A stretch of DNA of 64,000 nucleotides from CAMTUH01 sp947084935 (lineage in GTDB: Bacteria; Pseudomonadota; Gammaproteobacteria; Coxiellales; Coxiellaceae). Where the stretch lies: assembly GCA_947084935.1 (NCBI GenBank), contig CAMTUH010000009.1, positions 1-64,000 of the forward strand, given 5' to 3'. A program made the translations under genes and the position numbers. Shown one piece after another: positions 43,289 to 52,032 of this stretch. The notes under the pieces are model-generated. The model saw nothing but the letters and a program-made list of their open reading frames with translations. It was not told where the DNA came from and did no database searches. Numbering within the stretch: the stretch's first letter is position 1; each line of letters opens with the position of its first letter.

Positions 43289-44287
43289 ATGGAAAAGACA
43301 CAGACCGCCTATCGATTACTGGAGTTATTGAGCGACGGGAAATTTCACTCCGGTGAAGCGCTCGGCCCGATTTTAGGTATCACGCGAAGTGCGGTGTGGA
43401 AAGCCGTGAAACAGCTCATCAACCTCGGGATCGGCGTGGAATCCCTGGCGGGTAAAGGATACCGTATTCCGCACGGCATCGAATTGCTTGACTCCGCTCA
43501 AATTCAAACGGCTCTGGATCCTTCTACAAAAGCGCACGTCCACGACTTTATTGTATTTACAAGAATAAACTCGACGAACGATTACTTACTCTCGGCAATG
43601 CCGAATAATCCCGATAAGAACGTGGTGTGCCTTGCGGAATATCAAACTCAGGGGCGCGGCCGCCGGGGCCGACGCTGGGTCGCACCTTTCGGAACAAACC
43701 TCTATCTCTCCTTGCTGTGGCACTTTCAAAAAGACCCTGCGGAAATTGTTGGTTTAAGTCTTGCGGTGGCGGTTGCCGTTGTTAACGCCTTGCAACAATA
43801 CGGAATAAAAAAAGGCCTCGGCCTAAAATGGCCGAACGACGTATTGTGGAAGGGACGAAAATTGGCTGGCATTCTGCTGGAAATGATGGCCGAACACCAC
43901 GAACATTCTGCGGTAGTTATCGGCATTGGGCTCAACACGCACATGCCTTCCACGGCCGGTAGCGAAATCGACCAACCCTGGACGGACATTCACGAAATCA
44001 CCCACGCAAAACCGAAACGCAATCAATTAGCTGGATTAATCATTCAACACGTAGTACAAAGTTTATTGTTATTTCAAGAACAAGGCCTAACGCCCTTTTT
44101 ACCGACGTGGCGCGCGTTCGATCGTCTCATCGGGAAAACAGTAAAATTAGAAATATCTTCACGAACCATCGAGGGCGTCATGCAAGACGTTTCCGACAAA
44201 GGCGAATTGATTTTATTATGCGCTAATAACGAGGAAAAACGTTTTTACAGCGGCGAACTGAGCGTACGCGTTGTAAACACTCAATGA
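43289..44287 (+). CDS. birA: Bifunctional biotin ligase/repressor BirA
   Basis: 332 residues. It attaches biotin to the acetyl-CoA carboxylase carrier protein and represses biotin genes. Seen: N-terminal winged helix (about 5-65; LGITRSAVWKAVKQLINLG), the biotin-binding GRGRRGRRWVAPFGTNLYLSL, KWPNDVLWKGRKLAGIL, and the C-terminal SH3-like domain (about 285-332). Retention of the DNA-binding domain implies it regulates biotin synthesis. The ATG has no ribosome-binding site and lies 10 nt after its -10. Confidence 0.95.
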   Translation: MEKTQTAYRLLELLSDGKFHSGEALGPILGITRSAVWKAVKQLINLGIGVESLAGKGYRIPHGIELLDSAQIQTALDPSTKAHVHDFIVFTRINSTNDYLLSAMPNNPDKNVVCLAEYQTQGRGRRGRRWVAPFGTNLYLSLLWHFQKDPAEIVGLSLAVAVAVVNALQQYGIKKGLGLKWPNDVLWKGRKLAGILLEMMAEHHEHSAVVIGIGLNTHMPSTAGSEIDQPWTDIHEITHAKPKRNQLAGLIIQHVVQSLLLFQEQGLTPFLPTWRAFDRLIGKTVKLEISSRTIEGVMQDVSDKGELILLCANNEEKRFYSGELSVRVVNTQ

Positions 44288-44880
44288 AATCGTTCTCTAA
44301 CCACATGCCACACGCCCGGGAGAACAGAAAGGAAAATAATACCCAAAACAACCAAAAGAATGTAGCGACTCGCATTAGGAATTAAATTTCCAAAATAATA
44401 ACCCAACACCGTAATGCCACCCGCCCAAATCAAAGCACCCACAACATTGAACATTAGATAACGCCGGTAAGGCATCTTTACCATGCCTGCAACAATGGGC
44501 ACAAAAGTCCGCACAATGGGCACCAATCGACCGAGAATCAACGCCTTGCCACCGTGCTTGTTGTAGAACTGTTCGGCTTGGAGCAGATAGCGTTTCTTGA
44601 ACCAAAGGGAATCCTCACGTCGGTACAGCCACAGACCTAACTTCCGGCCAAACCAATAACCTACCGCATAACCCACAATCGCGGTAACAATAACTGCTGG
44701 AATTAAAAACCAGGGGTTAAAAACATTTTTTGAAGCTAATAGCCCAGCGGCAAATAACAAACTGTCGCCCGGAAGGAAAAACCCTACAAATAAACCCGTT
44801 TCTGCAAATATGATAAACAGTATACCCACGTAGCCAATCGTGCTGACCCACTGGATGATATCTATGTGATGGTGAAGCAT
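44281..44880 (-). CDS. DedA-family membrane protein
   Basis: 199 residues from the ATG at 44880; in-frame upstream codons overlap the divergent siderophore gene and lack hydrophobic character. DedA/VTT-domain proteins are inner-membrane transporters, probably flipping undecaprenyl phosphate or phospholipids. Seen: FAETGLFVGFFLPGDSLLFAAGLLA (helix with the conserved acidic and GDSLL residues) and the GGKALILGRLVPIVRTFVPIVAGM signature with essential arginines. It converges on birA with a 7-nt overlap at the stops. Confidence 0.9.
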   Translation of the reverse strand: MLHHHIDIIQWVSTIGYVGILFIIFAETGLFVGFFLPGDSLLFAAGLLASKNVFNPWFLIPAVIVTAIVGYAVGYWFGRKLGLWLYRREDSLWFKKRYLLQAEQFYNKHGGKALILGRLVPIVRTFVPIVAGMVKMPYRRYLMFNVVGALIWAGGITVLGYYFGNLIPNASRYILLVVLGIIFLSVLPGVWHVVRERFH

Positions 44881-44947
44881 CTCGTTTCCATCCCGATGAT
44901 TTAGGGCTATTGTATAGGAGGAAAATAAAGAGTGCGAGTCATTCAGC

Positions 44948-46765
44948 ATGGTCGCTGCCCCGTCAACAACAGAACTGCACGCGTATCGACACAAAGCCGA
45001 GCGCAATGCGATCGAACGGCTACTGCAAGCATTAATTCGAGAACAACTGCTCACCGTAACAATCAACGAAGGAGGCCTCCTTATCCCGCTCGAGAAAGGA
45101 AAGGGTCGTATCCACGCAAATGAGGTGAGTTGCTCGGCTCTGGGCTATTATCGATTTGACGGTGAAATACAATGGATCACTGACCTCGATATAAAATTGA
45201 TTACCCAAGTGCAACAATTATTAGACATCATTAAACCCTACCTTGATCCCTCACCCGACCACAACCCATGGCAGCAATTTACGGACGAAATTCACAACCA
45301 CGTCCAAAATTTTTCGCTGAGCCTTTGGGTTCGTGATTATCACCGTCAGCTCATCCAATCAAAAACGAGCGCCGATACTCACCGCTATTTATGCGAATGG
45401 CTGGAAAATGAGTCACTATTTCCCAATAAAACTTTGTTTTTTGAACACTGGGTAACACACGGTCATCCGTATCATCCGTGCAGTAAAACCAAACTCGGTT
45501 TAAGCATTGATGAAGTGATTCATTATTCGCCGGAATTTGGACATGAAACGAAAATCCTAATCGCCGCCATCCATCGCGACCATCTTCACATCGAAGGAAT
45601 TCCGCCTTCTGAATTTTACTGCGAATGGTTTTTTGATTATTTTTCCGAATCTATTGCTTCCTGGAATCACTACTTAAATAATTGTTCTCTGGATCCTAAA
45701 CTTTTCGTGCCCATACCCATTCATCCCTGGCAAGCCACTCACGTCATTAATGACCGATTTCATGATCTACTGGAAAGGAAAAAACTGTTTATTTTTAAAG
45801 ACCTTCAAATTTCTACTTACCCAACACTCTCGTTTCGAACGATGATGGGAGCCGGTAACCTCTACGCACCGCACATGAAATTACCCGTAGCCGTTCACAC
45901 CACCAGCGCACTGCGCACCGTCTCACCTGCTTCCTGTGAAAACGGCCCTAAACTCAGTCAAGTTCTGCACGATATTCTTCTTAAAGAAAATCATTTCGGA
46001 AATCGATTACGCGTGATGTTCGAGCAGTTTGGCATCTATGTAAAAGGTTATGATGATTCCCAAGCAAAGCATTTATCGGCAATTTTTCGCGACAACGCAA
46101 ACTTACATTTATCACCCGACGAACTTGGGATCGTCGTCAATGCGTTATTTGAAACGTCACCCACAAGCAAACAACCCATTTTTATTGAGCTGATGTCCCT
46201 AGCCAATGCGCTTACCGTCTCCAGTGCACTTCAGTATTTTCGGAATTACACACGAATCGTTTTAGAAAGTTATTTGGATTTGTATTTACTTTATGGAATT
46301 GCACTCGAAGCACACCAACAAAACACACTGGCTGTATTCCACACAGGGAAGCCCGTCGCCACCATCGCACGCGACTTTGGCGGCTTGAGAGTGCATCTGC
46401 CCACTCTGCAATCCTGCGGCTATTCCATCAATCCTTATCCCGGTTCAGCAACCTTTCGTTCTGATAAAAACGAGGTACGAAATAAATTGTTACACACGAC
46501 GTACCAATATCATTTTGGTGAGTGGATTTATCATTTGTCGGAATATTTTAAAATTCCAGAAACGCACTTTTGGAAAATCGTTCGCGAAGAAACCGAAACT
46601 CGTTTCCACGCGCTTAAAAAAAGATTGCCCAGCGAAATTTGGAACGAAGAATACGAAGCGATTTTACAGCGGGATTGGGTTCTAAAGGCATTACTGCGCA
46701 TGCGACTCAATAATCTTTCGCACGATTACATTTACATCCCACTGAAAAATCCTTTGAAAGCGTGA
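44948..46765 (+). CDS. NIS siderophore synthetase, IucA/IucC family
   Basis: 605 residues. NRPS-independent siderophore synthetases condense citrate or a related acid with an amine using ATP. Seen: GHPYHPCSKTKLG (ATP and citrate binding), PIPIHPWQ, STYPTLSFRTM, KLPVAVHTTSALRT, and the C-terminal FhuF-like region with RDFGGLR. It resembles single enzymes such as Legionella FrgA. No amine-forming, export or receptor genes flank it, so the product is unclear. The ATG at 44948 has no close Shine-Dalgarno; an AGGAGG lies 26 nt upstream. No obvious Fur box found. Confidence 0.9.
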   Translation: MVAAPSTTELHAYRHKAERNAIERLLQALIREQLLTVTINEGGLLIPLEKGKGRIHANEVSCSALGYYRFDGEIQWITDLDIKLITQVQQLLDIIKPYLDPSPDHNPWQQFTDEIHNHVQNFSLSLWVRDYHRQLIQSKTSADTHRYLCEWLENESLFPNKTLFFEHWVTHGHPYHPCSKTKLGLSIDEVIHYSPEFGHETKILIAAIHRDHLHIEGIPPSEFYCEWFFDYFSESIASWNHYLNNCSLDPKLFVPIPIHPWQATHVINDRFHDLLERKKLFIFKDLQISTYPTLSFRTMMGAGNLYAPHMKLPVAVHTTSALRTVSPASCENGPKLSQVLHDILLKENHFGNRLRVMFEQFGIYVKGYDDSQAKHLSAIFRDNANLHLSPDELGIVVNALFETSPTSKQPIFIELMSLANALTVSSALQYFRNYTRIVLESYLDLYLLYGIALEAHQQNTLAVFHTGKPVATIARDFGGLRVHLPTLQSCGYSINPYPGSATFRSDKNEVRNKLLHTTYQYHFGEWIYHLSEYFKIPETHFWKIVREETETRFHALKKRLPSEIWNEEYEAILQRDWVLKALLRMRLNNLSHDYIYIPLKNPLKA

Positions 46766-46783
46766 AGAGATCACCGCCCCAAC

Positions 46784-48790
46784 CTACGCCTCAAGAACCC
46801 CCTTCCGGATCTGCTGAATCTTATCGCGAATAACGGCGGCTTCTTCGAATTCCAAATTACGCGCGTGACGATACATCTCTTCTTCCAACTCACGAATGAC
46901 TTTTGCTAATTTCTTAGGAGGCAAAGCAATATATTTTGCCTCTTCCTCCGCAACTAACTGAGTTTGGCTTACAAACCGCCCTTTTTCCGTGTAAACCTGC
47001 GAACCTTCAATAATTTCTGTCACGGCTTTCTCAATACTACGCGGTGTAATATTGTGTTTTTTATTATAAACTTCTTGCACTTCACGCCGGCGATCCGCCT
47101 CACCCATAGCACGTTTCATGGAATCGGTCACGCGATCGGCATATAAAATAACTTTTCCATGAAGGTTGCGCGCCGCACGCCCCATGGTTTGAATCAACGA
47201 CCGCTCGGAGCGCAAAAATCCTTCTTTATCGGCATCCAAGATAGCCACTAACGACACCTCGGGAAGGTCCAAACCTTCTCGCAGTAAATTAATACCGATA
47301 AGCACATCGAAAGTCCCCAAGCGTAAACCCCGAATAATTTCAACGCGCTCAACCGTTTCAATATCGGAATGCAAATACCGCACGCGAACGTCGTGCTCGG
47401 AAAAATATTCCGTCAAATCCTCAGCCATTCGTTTTGTTAACGTTGTTACGAGCACACGTTCATTTCGTGCAACGCGTTTCCGAATCTCCGACAGCAAATC
47501 ATCGACCTGTGCCGTCACAGGACGCACCTCCACTTCAGGATCCACGAGCCCCGTTGGTCTCACCAGTAATTCCACGGTTTGATCGCTGCGTTGTTTTTCG
47601 TACGGTCCTGGAGTTGCAGACACAAAAATTGTTTGCGGCGATATTTTTTCAAACTCATCGAAACGCAACGGACGATTATCCAACGCGGATGGCAGCCGAA
47701 ACCCGTACTCCACCAAGGTTTCTTTACGCGCACGATCACCGCGATACATGCCGCCCACCTGCGGAACCGTCACGTGTGATTCGTCGATAATTAATAGCGC
47801 ATTCTTCGGTAAATAATCCATGAGTGTGGGCGGCGGTTCGCCCGATGAACGTCCCGACAAATAACGCGAGTAATTTTCAATGCCGGGACAATAACCCAAT
47901 TCCAAAATCATCTCTAAATCAAATTTGGTTCGTTGCTCAAGACGCTGGCGCTCAACCAATTTGTTCGTCTTTTCCAGAAAATCCAAACGCTCTTTCAACT
48001 CTGTTTTGATCGGATCTAGGGTAGCCATTAATTTTTCGCGCGGAGTCGCGTAATGAGTTTTTGGATAAATCGTAATTCTCGGCACTTTTCTCAGCATTTC
48101 ACCCGTCAACGGATCAAAAAAGCTGATGTTTTCGACCTCATCGTCAAACAATTCAACGCGCACCGCTTCGCGTTCCGAATCAGCCGGATAAATATCGATA
48201 ACATCCCCGTGTACACGATACGTGGCACGCCGTAATTCCAAATCGTTTCGTGTGTATTGCATTTCGGCCAGGCGATGCAAAATTTGACGTTGATCCATGT
48301 GATCACCGCGACTTAGATGTAACAGCATTTTTAAATACGAGTCGGGATCACCCAAGCCATAAATTGCAGAAACCGTTGCAACGATGATGGTGTCTGAACG
48401 TTCGGTAATGGCTTTCGTCGCCGACAAACGCATTTGCTCAATGTGTTCATTAATCGAAGCGTCTTTTTCGATATACGTATCGCTACTCGGCACGTACGCT
48501 TCGGGTTGGTAATAATCGTAATAAGAAACAAAATATTCAACCGCATTTTTAGGAAAAAATTCCCGCATTTCTGAATAAAATTGGGCGGCCAACGTTTTAT
48601 TCGGCTCCAAAATTAACGTCGGACGCTGCACGCGTTCGATCACGTTCGCAACCGCGAACGTTTTGCCCGATCCGGTGACACCCAACAGAGTCTGATACGC
48701 CAAACCGTCGTTGAGGCCCTGAATGAGTTTTTCAATCGCCTGGGGCTGATCACCACTGGGTTTAAAGGGGGATTGGAGTTTGAATGCCAT
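46784..48790 (-). CDS. uvrB: Excinuclease ABC subunit B
   Basis: 668 residues. Damage-verification helicase of nucleotide excision repair. Seen: Walker A GVTGSGKTF, the beta-hairpin YYDYYQPEAYVP, helicase motifs (DESHVT, VSATPGPYE, INLLREGLDLPEVSLV, QTMGRAARN), and the C-terminal UVR motif that contacts UvrA/UvrC (about 630-665). Divergent from the aminotransferase, 42 nt apart. Confidence 0.97.
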   Translation of the reverse strand: MAFKLQSPFKPSGDQPQAIEKLIQGLNDGLAYQTLLGVTGSGKTFAVANVIERVQRPTLILEPNKTLAAQFYSEMREFFPKNAVEYFVSYYDYYQPEAYVPSSDTYIEKDASINEHIEQMRLSATKAITERSDTIIVATVSAIYGLGDPDSYLKMLLHLSRGDHMDQRQILHRLAEMQYTRNDLELRRATYRVHGDVIDIYPADSEREAVRVELFDDEVENISFFDPLTGEMLRKVPRITIYPKTHYATPREKLMATLDPIKTELKERLDFLEKTNKLVERQRLEQRTKFDLEMILELGYCPGIENYSRYLSGRSSGEPPPTLMDYLPKNALLIIDESHVTVPQVGGMYRGDRARKETLVEYGFRLPSALDNRPLRFDEFEKISPQTIFVSATPGPYEKQRSDQTVELLVRPTGLVDPEVEVRPVTAQVDDLLSEIRKRVARNERVLVTTLTKRMAEDLTEYFSEHDVRVRYLHSDIETVERVEIIRGLRLGTFDVLIGINLLREGLDLPEVSLVAILDADKEGFLRSERSLIQTMGRAARNLHGKVILYADRVTDSMKRAMGEADRRREVQEVYNKKHNITPRSIEKAVTEIIEGSQVYTEKGRFVSQTQLVAEEEAKYIALPPKKLAKVIRELEEEMYRHARNLEFEEAAVIRDKIQQIRKGVLEA

Positions 48791-48832
48791 CGGGTTTTCC
48801 GTTACAGTATGCTCCTCAATAGGAGCCGCACA

Positions 48833-50014
48833 ATGAACACCATTCTATCAACTCGAGCCCAACAGATCGAATCTTCCCCCACGACGGCCATGAACGCCAA
48901 AGCTAAAGCCTTAAAAGAGCAAGGGCGCGATATCATCAATCTCAGCGTAGGTGAACCCGATTTCGATACCCCAGATTTTATTAAAGAAGCCGCCATCGTA
49001 GCGATTAAAGAGGGTTTTACCAAATACACGAATGACGATGGCTATCCCGCCTTAAAAAAAGCCATCGCGCATAAACTCAAACGCGACAATGAGTTGGATT
49101 ACTCATTGGAGCAAATCATTGCAACGAGCGGCGCTAAGCAAGCCATTTACAATGCAGCCTTGGCCACGTTAAATCGCGGCGACGAAGTCATTATTCCCGC
49201 ACCTTATTGGGTCAGTTATCCGCAAATTGTTAAAATGGCTGAAGCAACACCGGTGTTCATCACAGCGGACATGTCGCAACGATTCAAAATTACCGCGGAA
49301 CAATTGGAAAAAGCGATTACACCCAAAACACGATGGCTGGTTATCAATAGCCCGAGCAACCCTTCTGGCATGGCCTATACCGCAGATGAATTAATGGCTT
49401 TAGCTAAAGTGTTATTAAAGCACCCGCAAATTTTAATTTTAACCGACGATATTTATGAATACATTCTGTGGTCACAGGATAAATTTGTGAATATTGTCAA
49501 TGTATGTCCTGAACTTTATAGCCGTACTATTGTTGTTAACGGTGTTTCAAAAGCGTTTGCGATGACGGGCTGGCGCTTAGGTTACGCGGCCACTTCACCA
49601 GAAATCGTGGCGGCAATGAAAAAAATTCAATCGCAAAGTACCACGTGTGCCAGTTCAATCACGCAAGCCGCAACGGCGACCGCATTAATGGCCGATCCCC
49701 ATCGCCTGGATTATATGAAGCAGGCCTTTAAATTACGCCACGATTTAATGTACCGCGAATTTTCCAAAATGAATGGCGTCGAATGCATACCGGCCGACGG
49801 TACTTTTTATCTCTTCCCCAACGTCGCGGGCGCCATGAAAAATCTGGGCCTCAAAACCGATATCGAGTTTGGGTCTTACCTACTAGATAAAGCCAACGTG
49901 GCGGGGGTTCCCGGCAGTCCGTTTGGCATGCCCGGCTATTTCCGCTTCTCGTACGCCGCTAGCGAAACGCTGCTCCAGAAAGCACTCAACCAAATCCGCG
50001 CTGCCCTGGGCTAG
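48833..50014 (+). CDS. Aspartate aminotransferase, class Ib
   Basis: 393 residues plus stop from the ATG at 48833 (AGGAG 8 nt upstream); in-frame upstream codons lie inside uvrB. PLP enzyme interconverting aspartate and oxaloacetate. Seen: LSVGEPDFDTP, PYWVSYP, the NSPSNPSGM loop with the conserved Asn, LTDDIYE, the Schiff-base lysine in NGVSKAFAMTGWRLGY, and C-terminal FRFSYAAS with the carboxylate-binding Arg. The 1gamma/Ib subgroup may also accept prephenate. A 12-bp hairpin follows the stop. Confidence 0.94.
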   Translation: MNTILSTRAQQIESSPTTAMNAKAKALKEQGRDIINLSVGEPDFDTPDFIKEAAIVAIKEGFTKYTNDDGYPALKKAIAHKLKRDNELDYSLEQIIATSGAKQAIYNAALATLNRGDEVIIPAPYWVSYPQIVKMAEATPVFITADMSQRFKITAEQLEKAITPKTRWLVINSPSNPSGMAYTADELMALAKVLLKHPQILILTDDIYEYILWSQDKFVNIVNVCPELYSRTIVVNGVSKAFAMTGWRLGYAATSPEIVAAMKKIQSQSTTCASSITQAATATALMADPHRLDYMKQAFKLRHDLMYREFSKMNGVECIPADGTFYLFPNVAGAMKNLGLKTDIEFGSYLLDKANVAGVPGSPFGMPGYFRFSYAASETLLQKALNQIRAALG

Positions 50015-50040
50015 CCCGGATATTATGAAATATCCGGGCT
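50013..50040 (+). terminator. Perfect 12-bp hairpin after the aminotransferase
   Basis: AGCCCGGATATT (50013-50024) and AATATCCGGGCT (50029-50040) pair with a 4-nt loop right at the stop codon. No T-run follows, so termination would be inefficient; it also ends just before the tRNA promoter. Confidence 0.6.
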
Positions 50041-50047
50041 AAAGCAT

Positions 50048-50076
50048 TTGACGCGTGCTGGCGTCATCGCTACCAT
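50048..50076 (+). promoter_or_regulatory. tRNA-Asn promoter, displaced from the intact gene
   Basis: TTGACG (50048-50053), 17-nt spacer, TACCAT (50071-50076). It ends 11 nt before a partial copy of the tRNA 5' end and 155 nt before the complete tRNA. Confidence 0.65.
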
Positions 50077-50087
50077 ATTGCGTTCGT

Positions 50088-50105
50088 TCCCCGGTAGCTC
50101 AGGGG
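50088..50105 (+). repeat. Duplicate of the first 18 nt of tRNA-Asn
   Basis: The sequence 50088-50105 equals 50232-50249, the acceptor 5' strand and the start of the D-arm (TCCCCGGTAGCTCAGGGG). The remainder of the tRNA is missing here. Between the two copies lie two strong hairpins: GCGTGAAGC/GCTTCACGC (50121-50141, extended by GGCGGG/CCCGCC) and GCCGCCC/GGGCGGC (50151-50170). Confidence 0.8.
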
Positions 50106-50231
50106 GCAAAGGCGGGAACTGCGTGAAGCACAGCTTCACGCCCGCCGAGCGCCGCCCACGGAAGGGCGGCAGGGTGCATATAGAAGAACACAAGAACCAG
50201 TACAAAGAAGTACGGAAGAATTTACGATTAT

Positions 50232-50306
<75 letters not shown>

Positions 50307-50365
50307 ATTAAATCAAGCACTTCTATTTAGAATTTGCCGCCGCCTGCCAGTGCCACAAAGTAGTG

Positions 50366-50407
50366 TTGGCATTGTGTACTTTACTCCGCTATAATCTTAC
50401 AAGTAAG
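50366..50407 (+). promoter_or_regulatory. Toxin-antitoxin promoter with palindromic operator
   Basis: TTGGCA (50366-50371), 18-nt spacer, TATAAT (50390-50395), directly followed by the palindrome CTTACAAGTAAG (50396-50407) over the transcription start, a likely autoregulatory site. Confidence 0.6.
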
Positions 50408-50425
50408 AATAATTAGGAGCGATCA

Positions 50426-50689
50426 ATGAGTCGTTTAGCCACCACGAAAATGTCTTCAAAAGGACAGGTCGTCATCCCTGAAAACGTTCGTCATGAGTTG
50501 GGTCTAGAATCTGGCGCACAATTTGTTGTAATTGCTGAAAATGATGTAATCATATTAAAATCAATCTCCCCGCCTAGCATGTCTGAATTTTCTGAGCTGA
50601 TTGCCAAGGCACGTAAGCAAGCCAAAAAAGCTGGCCTCACAAAACGGGATATCAAGGATGCCATCAAAATTGTACGCCAAAAGAAATGA
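50426..50689 (+). CDS. AbrB/SpoVT-type antitoxin
   Basis: 87 residues; AGGAG 6 nt before the ATG. The N-terminal swapped-hairpin DNA-binding domain is evident (MSSKGQVVIPENVRHELGLESGAQF), followed by a Lys-rich toxin-binding tail. In such pairs it binds the PIN toxin and represses the operon. It overlaps the toxin start by ATGA. With the toxin frameshifted, it now functions, if at all, as an orphan antitoxin or regulator. Confidence 0.9.
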   Translation: MSRLATTKMSSKGQVVIPENVRHELGLESGAQFVVIAENDVIILKSISPPSMSEFSELIAKARKQAKKAGLTKRDIKDAIKIVRQKK

Positions 50690-51095
50690 AAGTTGTTATC
50701 GATACCAACGTTTTTGTTTCGGGCATTTTCTGGAATGGCCCACCTAATGACATTTTAGCCTTATGGCAACAAAATATAATCACGTTGTGCATCAATTCAG
50801 ATATTTTAAACGAATATATACCCGTGTCGCTCATGCACTGGCAAGGAAACGCCCTGGTGTAGACATTGAACCACTCTTAGAGTTGGTAGCGATCCACACT
50901 AAGCTATTTCCAAATTCGCATTTACCAAAACCAGTCTCACGTGATCCTGATGATGATAAATTTATTGCTTGCGCAATCACCGCTCAAGCCAAATTCATTG
51001 TGAGCGGCGATCAAGATTTACTGGAAATAGGTGTTTATGAAAATATTGAAATAATAACACCCAAAGCTTTCGTCTCTCGCAAGAAAATAAATTAA
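50686..51095 (+). pseudogene. PIN-domain toxin, frameshifted
   Basis: Begins at the ATG of the ATGA overlap: KVVIDTNVFVSGIFWN holds the first catalytic Asp, and the frame continues to LNEY (Glu), then goes out of frame near 50816-50825. The other frame carries the rest, including SRDPDDDKFIACAI and SGDQDLLEI with the later acidic residues, to the stop at 51095. The break lies in GAATATATACC; removing one AT restores LNEYTRVAHAL. The full-length product would be a VapC-like ribonuclease of about 136 residues. The current gene gives a truncated, probably inactive protein of about 58 residues. Confidence 0.85.
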
Positions 51096-51435
51096 ATACA
51101 TTAAGAATGCTTCAAATCATGTTTTGCGGACATAGTGCAAGCGACATAGGCGACTTCTCGCCGTTAACCGTAATGGGAATAATACCCATTACGGTTACCC
51201 AGTTTCGACTCATCATCAACACTCACCATTACTGAGCAATGATGAAAAATAAAAAAATCTTGCTGCAAAAACAAGATTCCAGTGGATCTTGCTACCGAAC
51301 GGTAACAAGTGATTGCCAAAGGCTTACGCTTTTAATCATCACTTCATTTTTCAGGTCCGTATTTTTAATTTTTCCTTAATTTTATGCGGGTATTATGATC
51401 AGCAGAAGAATCTATAAAACACGAGGCACAGAATC
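51096..51435. other. Intergenic region with a 12-bp palindrome and effector promoter
   Basis: Contains AACCGTAATGGG/CCCATTACGGTT (51166-51177 and 51185-51196), a perfect stem with a 7-nt loop, an A/T-rich stretch, and the PmrA-type promoter at 51364-51396. I see no other gene. Confidence 0.6.
51364..51396 (+). promoter_or_regulatory. PmrA-type tandem box and -10
   Basis: TTTAATTTT (51364-51372), TC, CTTAATTTT (51375-51383), 7 nt (ATGCGGG), then TATTAT (51391-51396). Closest to the recalled PmrA consensus after the box at 55310. The gene start is 40 nt downstream. Confidence 0.7.
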
Positions 51436-52032
51436 ATGTCCCGACGATTGGATGAGCAACCTGAACCCGAAGATACGGAAAATACGGTTGGAAATAATAA
51501 TCCCGAAATTCTTACCCTCCAGGAAATGATTTTCAGAAAGTTAGGGTTCAATGAGCAAAATACCCCTAAAAACTTTAATGGTCAGCCCTATCCCGCCTTA
51601 TGGGCAGTAGCGACGGATACCCTCTTACCCAGCGGAGGTTTTCCTTCAACAACTCCTTGGGGGGTATTTCGGACTGCTTTGACCGAGCGCCTACTAACGT
51701 TTGTGGTTCAGGGGAAACAAGACGAAGCCGAAGCGATGATAAGCGCTAATCCTAATTTGTTATTAAAAGAAGGCGAGGTCATTGATTATTCGGGACGCAC
51801 GATTGAAGGCAGCGCTTTTCAAATGGCCTTGGGCGCTGAAGATGTAGGATTTCAGCCTGAAGAAAAATGTATGGCTGAAATGATCGCGAAGCATCTCGAT
51901 AAACATTATCCTGGCGAAAAAGAAAAACAATACGAAGAACAATTTCCGGTGGGTGAAGGGGCGGTGGAGCTTTGGCGACAACACAAGGACTTAGAAGCGC
52001 TCAACACAGTCGTCGACGCCCCCTGGGTTTAA
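51436..52032 (+). CDS. Truncated Legionella/Coxiella-type effector-like protein
   Basis: 198 residues; GAGG precedes the ATG. An acidic, disordered start (residues 1-25) is followed by a folded segment with WGVFRTALTERLLTFVVQGKQDEAEAMISANP, then EGEVIDYSGRTIEGSAFQMALGAEDVGF. This ankyrin-like helix pair with DYSGRT I recall from Legionella/Coxiella effector proteins, where it usually continues for several hundred residues. Here the frame runs into the inner end of an IS481-like transposase remnant, so the last few residues (about VVDAPWV) come from the IS and the native C-terminus is lost. The PmrA-type promoter is intact. Possibly a residual or non-functional effector gene. Confidence 0.65.
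   Translation: MSRRLDEQPEPEDTENTVGNNNPEILTLQEMIFRKLGFNEQNTPKNFNGQPYPALWAVATDTLLPSGGFPSTTPWGVFRTALTERLLTFVVQGKQDEAEAMISANPNLLLKEGEVIDYSGRTIEGSAFQMALGAEDVGFQPEEKCMAEMIAKHLDKHYPGEKEKQYEEQFPVGEGAVELWRQHKDLEALNTVVDAPWV

Noticed and set aside
43150..43290. PmrA-type box before the gene starting at 43149
   Set aside because: TTAA motifs occur but at a period of 8 rather than 11, and not at 7 nt from the -10.
44881..44947. Fur box before the siderophore synthetase
   Set aside because: I looked for a GATAAT-like inverted repeat and saw none with adequate symmetry.
44932..45123. GTG frame with a nearby AGGAGG just before the siderophore gene
   Set aside because: The peptide has no recognisable features and overlaps a clearly homologous enzyme in another frame; the AGGAGG may serve a leader or be chance.
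50088..50165. A second tRNA-Asn gene
   Set aside because: Only the first 18 nt match; the anticodon arm, T-arm and CCA are missing.
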